Source of the DNA: Rhizobium sp. AC27/96
GTDB lineage: Bacteria; Pseudomonadota; Alphaproteobacteria; Rhizobiales; Rhizobiaceae
Direction of reading: 5' to 3'
DNA length: 64,000 bases
Assembly (NCBI RefSeq): GCF_001692325.1
Contig: NZ_LXKN01000058.1
Coordinates: 1 to 64,000, forward strand
In this document: positions 8,324 to 17,045 of the stretch, in pieces
Numbering within the stretch: the stretch's first letter is position 1
How the letters are laid out: each line of letters opens with the position of its first letter
Translations under genes and position numbers: made by a program
The notes under the pieces: generated by a model
Told to the model about the DNA's origin: nothing
The model's input: only the letters and a program-made list of their open reading frames with translations
The model's database searches: none

Positions 8324-9388
8324 ATGAGGCGCGAGTTTCTGAAGTATCTTTTCGAGATGCCTCTCTTCTGGCTCGGTATCGCCGTCCTTGCCGGCCTTAT
8401 CTTCATTGGCGACACCATCACGGATTTGGAGATCGCGTTCGCCGTCCTCTATGTGTCGGTCATCCTGCTGTCGGTACATTCCGGACGAACCGGTGCGATC
8501 GCCGTCGTTGGAGTTGTCTGCGCCGTCCTTACGATATTGAGTTATTTCCTCACGCGGCACGGCGCCTCGCAGGCGGGGTTGATCAACAGTATATTGAGCC
8601 TGGTTGCTATCGGCGCGACCACTTACCTGGCGATCAGAATCGAGAGGCTTGATGAAAAGGCGAGGCAGGCGCAGTCCGAGCTTGCGCGGATGTCGCGCCT
8701 TACGATCGTTGGCGAACTTGGTACGTCGATCGCGCATGAGGTCAGCCAACCCATCACGGCGATAGCCGCAAACGGCAACGCCGCACTTCGATGGCTTTCG
8801 GCAACACCTGCCGATCAGAATGAAGCGCGGCGTGCGATCGAGCGCATTGTCATGGATGCCGACAGGGCAGGTGATGTTATCGGCCGCGTGCGCAGGCTCG
8901 TCGCGCGGTCGTCCCCTTCGTCCGACATGTTTGATCTGACGGATGCCATTGCCGACGTGCTGGAACTCGTTCGCAGTGAAATCCGAAAGGGTCAGATACT
9001 TCTTCGCACCGAGCTGGCGAGCGACTTGCCGCTCGTGGCTGGCGATCGTGTACAGCTGCAACAGGTCATCCTCAATTTCGTCATGAACGCGATCGAAGCT
9101 CTCGCGGATGTCGAGGTGGAAGAGCGTGAATTGCTGGTCAGCGCCGCTGCTGCCGAAAGCAAGATCACAGTCAGCGTGCGCGACACGGGCGTCGGCGTGC
9201 CGCCGGCGAAGCTCGAGAGGATATTCGAGGCTTTCTACACGACGAAACCGAACGGCATGGGAATGGGGCTTGCCATCAGCCGATCGATCATCGAAGCGCA
9301 TGGCGGCGCCGTCTATGCCGCGCCCAATTTTCCGCATGGGACTGTATTCGGCTTCACCCTGCCGCTGGGTGGGAAGACAAAGGGGTAG
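8324..9388 (+). CDS. Membrane sensor histidine kinase (DctB/FixL-like core)
   Basis: From ATG 8324 the protein has 354 residues. Residues 12-107 hold about four hydrophobic segments without a large periplasmic domain, so it probably senses something in or at the membrane. The dimerisation helix carries GELGTSIAHEVSQP with the phospho-acceptor His138. The ATPase domain shows the N-box (NFVMNAIEAL), DTGVGVPP and GMGMGLAIS. Upstream in-frame starts reach 7964 but overlap the preceding small gene and lack homology-like content. The response-regulator gene follows after 5 bp, so the two form one operon. The signal is unknown. Confidence 0.85.
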   Translation: MRREFLKYLFEMPLFWLGIAVLAGLIFIGDTITDLEIAFAVLYVSVILLSVHSGRTGAIAVVGVVCAVLTILSYFLTRHGASQAGLINSILSLVAIGATTYLAIRIERLDEKARQAQSELARMSRLTIVGELGTSIAHEVSQPITAIAANGNAALRWLSATPADQNEARRAIERIVMDADRAGDVIGRVRRLVARSSPSSDMFDLTDAIADVLELVRSEIRKGQILLRTELASDLPLVAGDRVQLQQVILNFVMNAIEALADVEVEERELLVSAAAAESKITVSVRDTGVGVPPAKLERIFEAFYTTKPNGMGMGLAISRSIIEAHGGAVYAAPNFPHGTVFGFTLPLGGKTKG

Positions 9389-9393
9389 GGCAT

Positions 9394-10056
9394 ATGCAGG
9401 AGCAACGACCGACTGTCTATGTAATCGACGACGATCCATCCGTGCGTGACGGGCTGGACAGCCTTTTGCGCTCCGTCGGCTACGACACGCGATGCTTCGC
9501 CTCACCTCGCGATTTCCTTTCTCACCCCCGATCGGAGGGGCCAGCCTGCATCGTTCTTGACGTCAGGATGCCGGATGCGAGTGGTCTCGATTTTCAGGAC
9601 GAGCTTACAAGGCTAGGCAATTCGATACCGATCATATTTCTAACCGGTCACGGCGATGTGCCGATGTCCGTGCGCGCCATGAAGGCCGGCGCGGTGGAAT
9701 TCCTTCTGAAGCCGTTTCGGGAACAGGATCTTCTCGACGCGATACGTCAGGCCCTCGACCTTGATCGGGCTCGACTGAAAAAGGAAGTTGCCTCGGCCGA
9801 TCTTCACGAGCGTTTCGCGTCGTTGACACCGCGAGAGCGTGAGGTCATGGCGCTTGTGGCGAGAGGGTTATTGAACAAGCAGATCGCCGGGGAAATCGGC
9901 CTGAGCGAGATCACCGTAAAGGTCCATCGTGGCCAGGCCATGCGGAAAATGCGCGCCGACTCCGTCGCCGACCTCATCAGGATGGCCGATAGTCTCGGGT
10001 TGACCGAAACAGCTATTGGCGGCAAGGGCGGCGGCCCAGCATCCGCCTCGCGCTAG
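9394..10056 (+). CDS. FixJ/NodW-type LuxR-family response regulator
   Basis: A 220-residue regulator with a receiver domain (residues 7-120) and a LuxR-type helix-turn-helix (about 140-205). The acidic pair is IDDD near residue 12, the phospho-acceptor is Asp56 in VLDVRMPD, the threonine switch is FLTGHGD and the lysine is in LLKPF. The DNA-binding part reads LTPREREVMALVARGLLNKQIA...SEITVKVHRG. An AAAGGGG ribosome site overlaps the kinase stop region. It is the cognate partner of the kinase just upstream. Targets are not evident. Confidence 0.9.
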   Translation: MQEQRPTVYVIDDDPSVRDGLDSLLRSVGYDTRCFASPRDFLSHPRSEGPACIVLDVRMPDASGLDFQDELTRLGNSIPIIFLTGHGDVPMSVRAMKAGAVEFLLKPFREQDLLDAIRQALDLDRARLKKEVASADLHERFASLTPREREVMALVARGLLNKQIAGEIGLSEITVKVHRGQAMRKMRADSVADLIRMADSLGLTETAIGGKGGGPASASR

Positions 10057-10125
10057 GCCTTCATGTTTTACGAACACCGTTCGGGCTCCCCTTCGAAACC
10101 GCTTGAGGGTTTGAACTAGCCTCAA

Positions 10126-10521
10126 TCAGGGGCGTGGCGCGGTGAGCGTGCCTTGATGAAATATCATTTGCCATCGGCCATCGATGCGCTGCCAGATCGA
10201 GCTGCGCAGGGCATGCCGCGAAGGACTATCACCCATTGCCGCTGCAATGCTCCGATACGTCACGAGAACGGCATCCGGTGAAATCGATCGGAAGGCATAG
10301 TCACACGCAATTATCGGCTGCGAGGCTGGTTCGACCCTTTCTGCTGCCAGACCGGCGATGAGTTCATCCCTGTCGTCATAGATCGTGCCTGAACTGCCGA
10401 ATTCGACAAAACCTTCGGCGAGAAGCTCAGCAACTGCCTTCGGCGATTGCCGGATTTCCGGACGATGCAACATTTCCTCCAGCCGGCGAATTTCCTCTAG
10501 CTCCTCCTGTGCAATTTTCAT
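10126..10521 (-). CDS. NTF2-like (SnoaL/DUF4440) protein
   Basis: A 131-residue cytoplasmic protein of the cone-shaped NTF2-like fold. The pattern is typical of DUF4440: an N-terminal helix with EEMLHRPEIRQ, an AELLAEGFVEFGSSGTIYDDR segment, and the closing strand WQRIDGRWQMIFHQGT. Such proteins are small enzymes or ligand binders; the substrate cannot be read here. It converges with the response-regulator gene and appears to be host DNA at the left edge of the prophage. Confidence 0.75.
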   Translation of the reverse strand: MKIAQEELEEIRRLEEMLHRPEIRQSPKAVAELLAEGFVEFGSSGTIYDDRDELIAGLAAERVEPASQPIIACDYAFRSISPDAVLVTYRSIAAAMGDSPSRHALRSSIWQRIDGRWQMIFHQGTLTAPRP

Positions 10522-10588
10522 CGCGCTTGCGGTCTCCGTTTCATCTTGCTTCCAAGTTCAAGTGTCGGCACGTCTAGGGATGGGGATA

Positions 10589-10969
10589 TCATGCAAAGGC
10601 GGCCACCGTCCGCTCTTGTCTGATTTTGTACGCCTGATCGCAATCGGCTTTCCGGAATTGCTCCAATTCACCAGCGAAGAGTTCGGCGGCATGACGACCT
10701 GGAGGCGTCTTCTCGTCCTCTATGACCGCCGCTATGCGCCGAAACAGTTCGGCCTCGAAATTACTTGCAATGTTTGGCGTGTTTGGTCTGGCCAGTCGTG
10801 CTCCACCATCCAGACGAATTGCCGAAACGTAGAACTCGTCCTCGTAGTCGGCTCCAGCAGATGTCAACTCGGCGTGTCCATACAGCAGCAATCCGGTTTC
10901 CCAGCGGTCACAGAGGCGAATTTGCAGCTCGTCGAATGAATATTCGCAGGAGAAGGCGGCGTTGTGCAT
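10589..10969 (-). CDS. Hypothetical protein at the left edge of the prophage
   Basis: A 126-residue soluble protein (core: EYSFDELQIRLCDRWETGLLLYGHAEL) of no family I recognise. It is transcribed leftward, away from the repressor gene. One repressor-type operator (11227-11243) lies in the region upstream of it, so it may belong to the prophage rather than the host. The assignment is uncertain. Confidence 0.55.
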   Translation of the reverse strand: MHNAAFSCEYSFDELQIRLCDRWETGLLLYGHAELTSAGADYEDEFYVSAIRLDGGARLARPNTPNIASNFEAELFRRIAAVIEDEKTPPGRHAAELFAGELEQFRKADCDQAYKIRQERTVAAFA

Positions 10970-11352
10970 GATTATCTTCCCGCCTGTACAGCCGGCGGGG
11001 ACGATAGATTAAGCCTGGTGTTGCGTTTGCCTGCTTTTGACGTGTTCGCCGGTTCCATTGGAGCGGTATCGGTTCTAAGGGGCATCGGCGGCATTCTCCC
11101 TTCCATATCGGTCGCCGTTGCCTGTCCGGTTTCGCTGACTTCGTGCAAGGCTGTTAGGCTTGCTCGGGCTCATTCCTTCCAGTGCCAATCGGCTGCTGGG
11201 AAATTGTCATTAAACACGATAGATGTCAACATATTTTATGTTTATTAAAGTCAGCAGGGACACCAAAGATGTTGTGCATTCATGCGAGATGATATTTCCG
11301 ACGCCAATCAAAAATTCGCGTGATGCTTCGACTTGAGCGAAGACCGGTCTTC
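10970..11352. other. Non-coding left flank of the prophage repressor
   Basis: A 383-base stretch between two leftward genes. It holds one operator-like site at 11227-11243. A plus-strand frame at 10964-11248 has no recognisable content. No tRNA or integrase remnant was seen, although the left attachment site could lie here. Confidence 0.4.
11227..11243. promoter_or_regulatory. Distal operator-like site, CAACAT-N5-ATGTTT
   Basis: CAACAT ATTTT ATGTTT has the same 6-5-6 layout as the two sites at 12164 and 12197 in front of the repressor gene. It lies beyond the 3' end of the repressor gene. Confidence 0.5.
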
Positions 11353-12141
11353 TTATTTGCGGGCAATGTGCCCGCAAATGCGGCCGATGATCGTCAGACG
11401 TTCCAGCTCGACCGTGAATGTTTCCAACGCCGGATTGTCCGAGATGATCTTCACCTGTCCGGGCTGCGTGAAAGGTACGCGCTGCAGGCGCTTGATCTGT
11501 GGTTCGGAATAGCCATCGCTGATGGCATAGACGGTGTCGGTCGTCATCTGGTTTTGCGAGAGATCGACGATAACGCGGTCGCCAGGCATGTAGGTGGGCT
11601 GCATGGAGTCGCCGATCACCTCCATGATGATGGTATGGTTCGGCGAGGCCTTCGCCTCGTTGCGCAGATATCCGGTAGGAATGAGCCATTCCGCAACGAT
11701 TTTATGCCCTGCTACGTTCCCGGAACCAACAGGCAGATTAATGACTTCGCCGACAACGCCGCTGCCGGCGCCAAGCTTGACATCGACCTCCGGCGTTGCC
11801 CCGGCGATCTGCGGCTGCCAATGTTCGCGGCTGTAGCTGAGCTCTTCACCGTCTTCGGCAAATCCGTCGTTATCCTGCTCGTCCGGATCGAAGGAGGTGA
11901 CCATATTCGGCACCGCGCGGGCCAGCTTGTGCGATCCTTCGCCCGTCAGAAGATAGCCCGCAGTCGTGCCGAACTTCTTGGCGTAGCGACTGGCAATCTC
12001 GGCACTGAAGTCGTTTTGACCGTTTTCGTGGGCGCGATAGGTGGAGAGGCTCACCCCGAGCGCTTCTGCCGCCTTCGTTGCCGATGAATAATTTGCGGCT
12101 TCGCGTGCCGCCCTCAGTCGTTCGCCCATGGATTTTTGCAT
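11353..12141 (-). CDS. Prophage CI-type repressor with S24 (LexA-like) peptidase domain
   Basis: A 262-residue protein. Residues 4-65 form an HTH-3 type DNA-binding domain (ERLRAAREAANYSSATKAAEALGVSLSTY). Residues 145-260 are a LexA/CI-type S24 domain with the nucleophile Ser179 in GDSMQPTYMPGD and the general base Lys217 in QIKRLQR. An Ala-Gly pair at about 125-126 is a possible autocleavage site. This makes it a repressor likely to be inactivated in the SOS response. It is transcribed leftward; rightward early genes begin at 12300, and two operators lie between. Confidence 0.9.
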   Translation of the reverse strand: MQKSMGERLRAAREAANYSSATKAAEALGVSLSTYRAHENGQNDFSAEIASRYAKKFGTTAGYLLTGEGSHKLARAVPNMVTSFDPDEQDNDGFAEDGEELSYSREHWQPQIAGATPEVDVKLGAGSGVVGEVINLPVGSGNVAGHKIVAEWLIPTGYLRNEAKASPNHTIIMEVIGDSMQPTYMPGDRVIVDLSQNQMTTDTVYAISDGYSEPQIKRLQRVPFTQPGQVKIISDNPALETFTVELERLTIIGRICGHIARK

Positions 12142-12163
12142 TTTCCGACCCTTGCAAAATTAA

Positions 12164-12213
12164 CAACATAAATCATGTTGACATGTGCATCTTTATCAAC
12201 ATAATTAGTGTTT
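12164..12213. promoter_or_regulatory. Pair of prophage repressor operators
   Basis: Two sites with the same architecture stand 33 bp apart between the repressor start and the first rightward gene: CAACAT AAATC ATGTTG (12164-12180, perfect dyad) and CAACAT AATTA GTGTTT (12197-12213, one weak half). The region is AT-rich and should contain the leftward and rightward promoters. Assignment as repressor operators rests on position and symmetry. Confidence 0.65.
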
Positions 12214-12299
12214 ATCAAGATGCTTGCGGCTCATTTTGCTGCAGGCTGGAAGCCAGGCCTCTTGGGCACGGCGGACGGGTGAATTTAGGAGGTGACGAT

Positions 12300-12497
12300 A
12301 TGCTCGCGAGCAGGAAAGACCGAAGATCGACAGATTATTTCGATAGCTTCTGGGGCTGCCCGGCCTGTCATCGCAGCTTGTCGATTGCGGAAGTCATCGA
12401 GCTTCATTGCGAACACTGCAACGCGGCGGTGGAACCGACAGAGATGGCAGATATTCAGCCCATGGTAGAGGTACCTGATCTCCAGAGGCTGCCATGA
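12300..12497 (+). CDS. Small zinc-ribbon-like early phage protein
   Basis: A 65-residue protein whose start is fixed by a near-perfect AGGAGGTGA ribosome site 7 bases upstream of ATG 12300. It contains CPAC and CEHC pairs separated by 16 residues, the arrangement of a small zinc ribbon. It is the first rightward gene after the operators, and its stop overlaps the next start (ATGA). Function unknown; a regulatory or nucleic-acid-binding role would fit. Confidence 0.65.
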   Translation: MLASRKDRRSTDYFDSFWGCPACHRSLSIAEVIELHCEHCNAAVEPTEMADIQPMVEVPDLQRLP

Positions 12498-12709
12498 GCG
12501 AGATGTTCCAGGGATTCCTGGCATGCATCGGTGCGGCACTCTTTTTTGCCAGCATGCTGGCTGCGGCAAGATCGATCGTCCGCAGATCGGCGTTCCCACA
12601 CGCCGAGGAGGAGGGCGGTGCTCCCGAGGGAGATCAGGCTCATTTCCGTGTAGCTGAGGACCACGCCATCCATGCCGGTGAGCCGACATGCTCGACGAAA
12701 CGGTGCTGA
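12494..12709 (+). CDS. Small membrane protein, early prophage operon
   Basis: A 71-residue protein whose start overlaps the previous stop. One hydrophobic helix (FLACIGAALFFASMLAAA) near the N-terminus is followed by a basic then acidic tail. No family recognised. Translational coupling to the zinc-ribbon gene supports it as real. Confidence 0.5.
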   Translation: MSEMFQGFLACIGAALFFASMLAAARSIVRRSAFPHAEEEGGAPEGDQAHFRVAEDHAIHAGEPTCSTKRC

Positions 12710-12787
12710 CGACCCGTCGCGCACAGCCATCAAAACCATCAGAGACTGAACGAACAGATCTGGTCTTGCCGGCCAGAGGAGGTTGCT

Positions 12788-13072
12788 ATGAATGAATTTC
12801 AAATCGGAACTGAGGCTGTTGCCAGCGGTCATCTCGGCTGGATCCGCAAAGTTCACCGCGCGACGAACGAGATCCTCAGGGATAGCCGCGGCGAACCGAT
12901 CGTCTTTGCGACGCCAGACGCGGCTAAGGCCGCCGCCGGCGAGGCGATGGTCGCCTATCTCAACACGCCCATGCTGCGTGATGGCGCCCGAGTGGAGGCG
13001 ATTTCCAAGGCGGAAGCTTTCTTCAAGCCCAAATCTGCTGGTGCCGCCGTCCCGGTGGGTACCGGCGCATGA
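12788..13072 (+). CDS. Hypothetical early phage protein
   Basis: A 94-residue soluble protein with a strong AGAGGAGGT ribosome site before ATG. The middle (EILRDSRGEPIVFATPDAAKAAAGEAM) suggests a small folded domain. Not recognised. The next gene starts inside its last codons. Confidence 0.6.
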   Translation: MNEFQIGTEAVASGHLGWIRKVHRATNEILRDSRGEPIVFATPDAAKAAAGEAMVAYLNTPMLRDGARVEAISKAEAFFKPKSAGAAVPVGTGA

Positions 13073-13542
13073 TCGATGCGCAAGTTGAGCAAGTGCACGC
13101 TTTTATGAAGGGAGTTGAGAGATCCATGACCAAAGGCAAGCTTGATCTTCTTCTGGACGGCCTCGGCATAAAGCTCGTTCCCGTCCATCGCCGCCGTGCT
13201 CCGGCCCAGAGCCATGCGCGCGGCACGATGCAGGAAATCCGCGGGCGCTATGGCGATGGCCATCTGGTTTTCGTTTTGCGTTGCATCCGTCAGACCGGCA
13301 ACAATCGCGACGAGCTGTGGTCGGATACGATCGGAGCGGTTTCCGACGTTCTCGCGCAACGCCAGGATTGGGCGCTCCAGCGCGCCGGCGATCTGCTTGG
13401 CGCCTTCGACGACATTGCACTTGCTTCACTGCGTTCGGAGGCGGTCGCGAGGCGACCTTGGCCGGTGCGGGCAACGCTGCGGACGCTAATCTATTGGGAA
13501 TTGGAGAGACGACTTGATGCATCGACCCGCCTCGCAGTTTGA
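13069..13542 (+). CDS. Hypothetical early phage protein
   Basis: A 157-residue protein beginning at an ATGA overlap with the preceding gene. It is rich in charged residues and contains GRYGDGHLVFVLRCIRQTGNNRDELW, followed by a helical C-terminal half. A DNA- or host-directed role is possible, but I do not recognise the family. Its end overlaps the next gene by 29 bp in another frame, which is usual for packed phage operons. Confidence 0.65.
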   Translation: MIDAQVEQVHAFMKGVERSMTKGKLDLLLDGLGIKLVPVHRRRAPAQSHARGTMQEIRGRYGDGHLVFVLRCIRQTGNNRDELWSDTIGAVSDVLAQRQDWALQRAGDLLGAFDDIALASLRSEAVARRPWPVRATLRTLIYWELERRLDASTRLAV

Positions 13543-14182
13543 TGATCTTTCCCACCGTGAGGCAGAGATTGCCGATCTGAGCCTGCTTATTCGCGCCCGC
13601 TTCATCGAGGCGGCTGACACAATGGTACACCTTGATGTGCGCGGTGTTCGCCCGGACAGAATGCGGACGCTCTGGCCGGAGGTTCTGCCGGACGCTTTGG
13701 ACCATTCCGAGGTTCGTGTCCGCTATCGCCCGAGCGCCGCCGCCATCAGCCGCGCGGAAGAAGTCTTGCAGGAATGGCTGCGGACCCGTGTCAGGGATGA
13801 GGAACGCCGCATCCTGCTTTCGCGCTGGTCCGTTTGCCTTGCTGCGCCCTATATCGCGGGATCCTTCCGGGATTTTTGTGCTCGAACGGGTCGTGTACGG
13901 CGTACGGCGGAGCGGCATATTCAAAGCGAATTCCGCAATGTCGCGGGCGTACTTCTTGCGACTTCGCCGCTATTGCAGGAGCCGGACTGGGCACGCATAT
14001 CGCCGATGATGCCGAATTCTCCTGGTGGTTCGGAGCGAATGAAGCCGCCGGTGACCAAACACGAAACGCACTGGTTGCCGGATGATGCCCGGCCGGTATT
14101 CGATGCGGCAAGCCTTGAGCTTGCCGAACTTGCCAAGCGGCTGGAGCGTGGAAACCGCCGGCGCGCCAAGATGAAAGCCTAG
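13514..14182 (+). CDS. DUF6362-like phage protein
   Basis: A 222-residue protein. The block around residues 20-75 (AADTMVHLDVRGVRPDRMRTLWPEVLPD followed by RVRYRPSAAAISRAEEVL) resembles the DUF6362 domain of alphaproteobacterial prophages. A helical, Arg-rich middle (FRDFCARTGRVRRTAERHIQ) could bind DNA. It is the last gene of the rightward early cluster, 60 bp before the convergent methyltransferase gene. Such proteins often sit just before terminase genes and may act as late regulators, but this is not established. Confidence 0.6.
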   Translation: MMHRPASQFDDLSHREAEIADLSLLIRARFIEAADTMVHLDVRGVRPDRMRTLWPEVLPDALDHSEVRVRYRPSAAAISRAEEVLQEWLRTRVRDEERRILLSRWSVCLAAPYIAGSFRDFCARTGRVRRTAERHIQSEFRNVAGVLLATSPLLQEPDWARISPMMPNSPGGSERMKPPVTKHETHWLPDDARPVFDAASLELAELAKRLERGNRRRAKMKA

Positions 14183-14242
14183 ATCGGCGGCTATTCGGTC
14201 CGACTCCGTATATGCCGCTATGAGCGATCCTGATTATCCACC

Positions 14243-14920
14243 TTACGGTGACATATTGCTTTCGAATGCAAAGACACCGCTTGGCCGTGCGCTTGCGGTA
14301 CCATCGCCAAAGTCTGGCACTGAATATTCCGCCAGCAGCCGAAGCCGCGATGTCGGCAGATGCGCGCGCCATGGGTCGCCGATCAAAATCGTAATGCCTT
14401 GTGCCAGGCAGCGATCGAGAAATGTGACGATCCGCCCTGCAAGCGCTTCATCGTAGAAGAGATCACCAACACAGACGATATCGATAGCCGGAGGCTCGCC
14501 CGTCGCTACATCGGCGAGGATTGTTTTGACGATCACATCGTTCAGCGCTGCATTGAGCTCGATAGCTGCGATGGCATAGGGATCGACATCCGCCGCCTGC
14601 ACCTCCGCAGATCCCGCCTTCGCGGCGGCTATGCCCACAATTCCTGATCCGGCACCAAGATCGAGCACGCGGTGACCGATCACTGTCTCCGGCCGGTCGA
14701 GAAGATAGCGGGCCAATACCAATCCTCCACCCCAGTAATGCGCCCAATAGGGTGAACCGAATTGCGGATCTCGCTCCGCCAGGCGTCGCAAACCGCTATT
14801 GGGGGCTGCTTTATGCAGCCGAATCTCCGGAATGCCGGGAACGGGCAGAATAGGAAGGTTGGTGGTGATGAACTGCCGTACCCAGTCGCGGTCTGTGGGG
14901 CTTTCCAAGTCGGGGCTCAA
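14243..14920 (-). CDS. Class I SAM-dependent methyltransferase, reversed within the prophage
   Basis: A 225-residue enzyme of the METTL16/nicotinamide-N-methylase-like group of protein or small-molecule methyltransferases. Motif I is VLDLGAGSGIVGIAA, the acidic motif II is ADVDPYAI, and motif IV is VCVGDLFYDEAL. An N-terminal segment (GSPYWAHYWGGGLVLARYLL) is typical of ETFB-lysine or L11-type relatives, where it positions the substrate. It is transcribed opposite to the surrounding phage genes, so it is likely a cargo gene with its own promoter. The substrate is unknown. Confidence 0.8.
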   Translation of the reverse strand: MSPDLESPTDRDWVRQFITTNLPILPVPGIPEIRLHKAAPNSGLRRLAERDPQFGSPYWAHYWGGGLVLARYLLDRPETVIGHRVLDLGAGSGIVGIAAAKAGSAEVQAADVDPYAIAAIELNAALNDVIVKTILADVATGEPPAIDIVCVGDLFYDEALAGRIVTFLDRCLAQGITILIGDPWRAHLPTSRLRLLAEYSVPDFGDGTASARPSGVFAFESNMSP

Positions 14921-15208
14921 TGTATCCTCTTGCTTGTGTCTCTAGGGAGCTGTCGTCGGAGAGAATATCGATCAAATCGTCGGACCGCAGAGTGCGATAT
15001 TTTCAAGTTATATCAAGTAATTAACAGGAACGCTCATCAAGATTTTTAAATCCTTGCAGCCCTATCGTCGTTCAAGGGTGTCGCCAAAAGCGCCAAATCA
15101 GGGTATTCATTTTGGCATGATGAGAACAGTTGCAGCGACGCACTGTTGACCGCAAGCGATGTTTTAGACCGCTTGTTTCCTTTCAAGGTTCCATCGGAAA
15201 TTTCAAGC

Positions 15209-15556
15209 ATGTCCAATGCCGACAAGCCAGTCGTGCAGCGCAAACCGCGTGCGCGTCGACGCAAGGCCGTTCCGGCCGGCGATACACCGCTAGACTATAT
15301 GTTGAAGGTGATGCGCGATGATGAGGCGGATCAAAAGCGGCGCGATGAGATGGCGAAGATTGCGGCGTCCTATGTGCATCAGAAGCCGAGCGAACGCTCG
15401 GTAACCGGGGCCAAGGGAGGCCGGGGTTTCACCATCGACTTAACCAATGCCACGGATGAGCAGCTTGCAACACTCGAATCCCTCTTCGGTCCGCTTGCCG
15501 GATCCGGCGGCGATGATGGCGGCGATCCAGGAGGAGAAGGCGAGGCGAACAAGTGA
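15209..15556 (+). CDS. Probable terminase small subunit
   Basis: A 115-residue, highly basic protein from ATG 15209, immediately before and overlapping the large terminase gene. The N-terminus is Lys/Arg-rich, the middle is helical (DYMLKVMRDDEADQKRRDEMAKIAASYVHQKP), and the tail is Gly/Asp-rich. Size, charge and position fit the DNA-recognising small subunit. A start at 15146 is possible but adds a less typical N-terminus. Confidence 0.65.
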   Translation: MSNADKPVVQRKPRARRRKAVPAGDTPLDYMLKVMRDDEADQKRRDEMAKIAASYVHQKPSERSVTGAKGGRGFTIDLTNATDEQLATLESLFGPLAGSGGDDGGDPGGEGEANK

Positions 15557-16997
15557 ACGTGAACGGGCACAGCATGCCAGGCAGATTGCTGCGGATGCCG
15601 ACCGAATTCGTGCCAATTGCCAATCGCTGAGCGGCTTCGTCCAAGAGGCCTGGCATGTCGTCGAGCCTTCCGCCGATTATGTTCATGGCTGGCATATCGA
15701 TGCGATCTGCCGTCATCTCGAAGCGGTCACCTCGGGCGAGATCACACGATTGCTGATCAATGTGCCGCCGGGCACGATGAAATCGCTTCTCTGCGGCGTC
15801 TTCTGGCCGGCATGGGAATGGGGCCCGAAAGACAGACCACAGATGCGCTATCTCGGTGCATCCTATTCGGAGCACTACGCCAAGCGCGACAACAGGCGCA
15901 TGCGCGATCTCGTTGCTTCGGAGTGGTATCAGACGCTTTGGGGTGATCGGGTCAAGCTGACGAGAACTGGCGAGATGGCCTTTGCCAATACAAGCACGGG
16001 CTCTCGCCAGGGTGTACCCTTTTCGAGACTGACGGGTGGCCGCGGCGACCGGGTCATCATCGATGATCCTCATTCGGTCGATGGTGCTGAATCCGAGGCG
16101 GAGCGCCTGTCGACGGTTCGCACATTTCGGGAGTCGGTGCCGACGCGGCTCAACGACCCGCAGCGTTCGGCCATCGTCGTGGTCATGCAGCGATTGCACG
16201 AGACTGATGTGTCTGGCACCATTCTGGCGCTGGGGCTCGGTTACGAGCATTTGATGCTACCGATGGAGTTCGAGCCGGAGCGGCGCTGTCGAACGTCGAT
16301 CGGATTTGTCGATCCGAGAGTGGAAGAGGGCGAGTTGCTCTTTCCGCAGCGTTTTCCGCGAGTGGTCGTGGAGCGGGACAAGATACCGCTCGGCTCCTAT
16401 GCGGTTGCCGGTCAGTTTCAGCAGCGGCCTTCGCCGCGCTCGGGTGGCCTGTTTCAGCGCGGTGATTTTGAAATCGTTGAGGCGATGCCTGCCGGTGCAA
16501 AGCGCTGTCGGGCCTGGGATTTTGCGGCCTCGAAGGAGCGGCCCGGTCGCCAGCCGGACTGGACCGTTGGTCTGCGCATGGCATGGGTCGACGGCGTCTT
16601 CTACGTCGAGACCATCGCTCGCGGCCGTTGGTCGCCGGCAGAGGTCGAGCGCAATCTGAAGAACATGGCATCACAGGATGGGCCGACGGTGGCGATCCGT
16701 ATGCCGCAAGATCCGGGTGCGGCGGGCAAGGCTGATGCGGAAACCAAGATCAAGCTGCTGGCCGGCTTTCCAATCAGAGTTTTGTCTGCGACCGGTGACA
16801 AAGCGACGCGCGCCAAGCCGGCATCGGCACAGGCGGAAGCCGGAAACGTCAAGCTGCTGCGTGGCGACTGGAACGAAGCATTTCTGGATGAGATCTGCGC
16901 CTTTCCGAACGCGCAATTTGATGACCAGGTGGATGCTTTCGCCGATGCTCTGAACGAACTCGCGCTGAATTCCTCCTTCAGCTTCAAGAATTTCTAG
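15513..16997 (+). CDS. Terminase large subunit
   Basis: From ATG 15513 the protein has 494 residues. The ATPase part has a Walker A-like VPPGTMKS (about residues 84-91) and Walker B VIIDDP (about 181-186). The coupling motif region VVVMQRLHETD follows. The C-terminal nuclease domain begins near RAWDFAAS (about residue 333) and ends with acidic residues in the DDQVDAFADA segment. It drives DNA into the prohead and cuts the concatemer. Overlap with the small-subunit frame is about 44 bases. Confidence 0.9.
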   Translation: MMAAIQEEKARRTSERERAQHARQIAADADRIRANCQSLSGFVQEAWHVVEPSADYVHGWHIDAICRHLEAVTSGEITRLLINVPPGTMKSLLCGVFWPAWEWGPKDRPQMRYLGASYSEHYAKRDNRRMRDLVASEWYQTLWGDRVKLTRTGEMAFANTSTGSRQGVPFSRLTGGRGDRVIIDDPHSVDGAESEAERLSTVRTFRESVPTRLNDPQRSAIVVVMQRLHETDVSGTILALGLGYEHLMLPMEFEPERRCRTSIGFVDPRVEEGELLFPQRFPRVVVERDKIPLGSYAVAGQFQQRPSPRSGGLFQRGDFEIVEAMPAGAKRCRAWDFAASKERPGRQPDWTVGLRMAWVDGVFYVETIARGRWSPAEVERNLKNMASQDGPTVAIRMPQDPGAAGKADAETKIKLLAGFPIRVLSATGDKATRAKPASAQAEAGNVKLLRGDWNEAFLDEICAFPNAQFDDQVDAFADALNELALNSSFSFKNF

Positions 16998-17045
16998 GCT
17001 CGCGAATGCGGGTCTCTTCATCACATCGATATCAAAGGACAATCC

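Noticed and set aside
10964..11248. Plus-strand 94-codon frame between two leftward genes
   Set aside because: No ribosome site or recognisable content; it ends in the operator-like AT-rich DNA.
10970..11352. tRNA-type attachment site at the left prophage edge
   Set aside because: No cloverleaf-compatible sequence or matching repeat near 40.2-41.7 kb could be seen.
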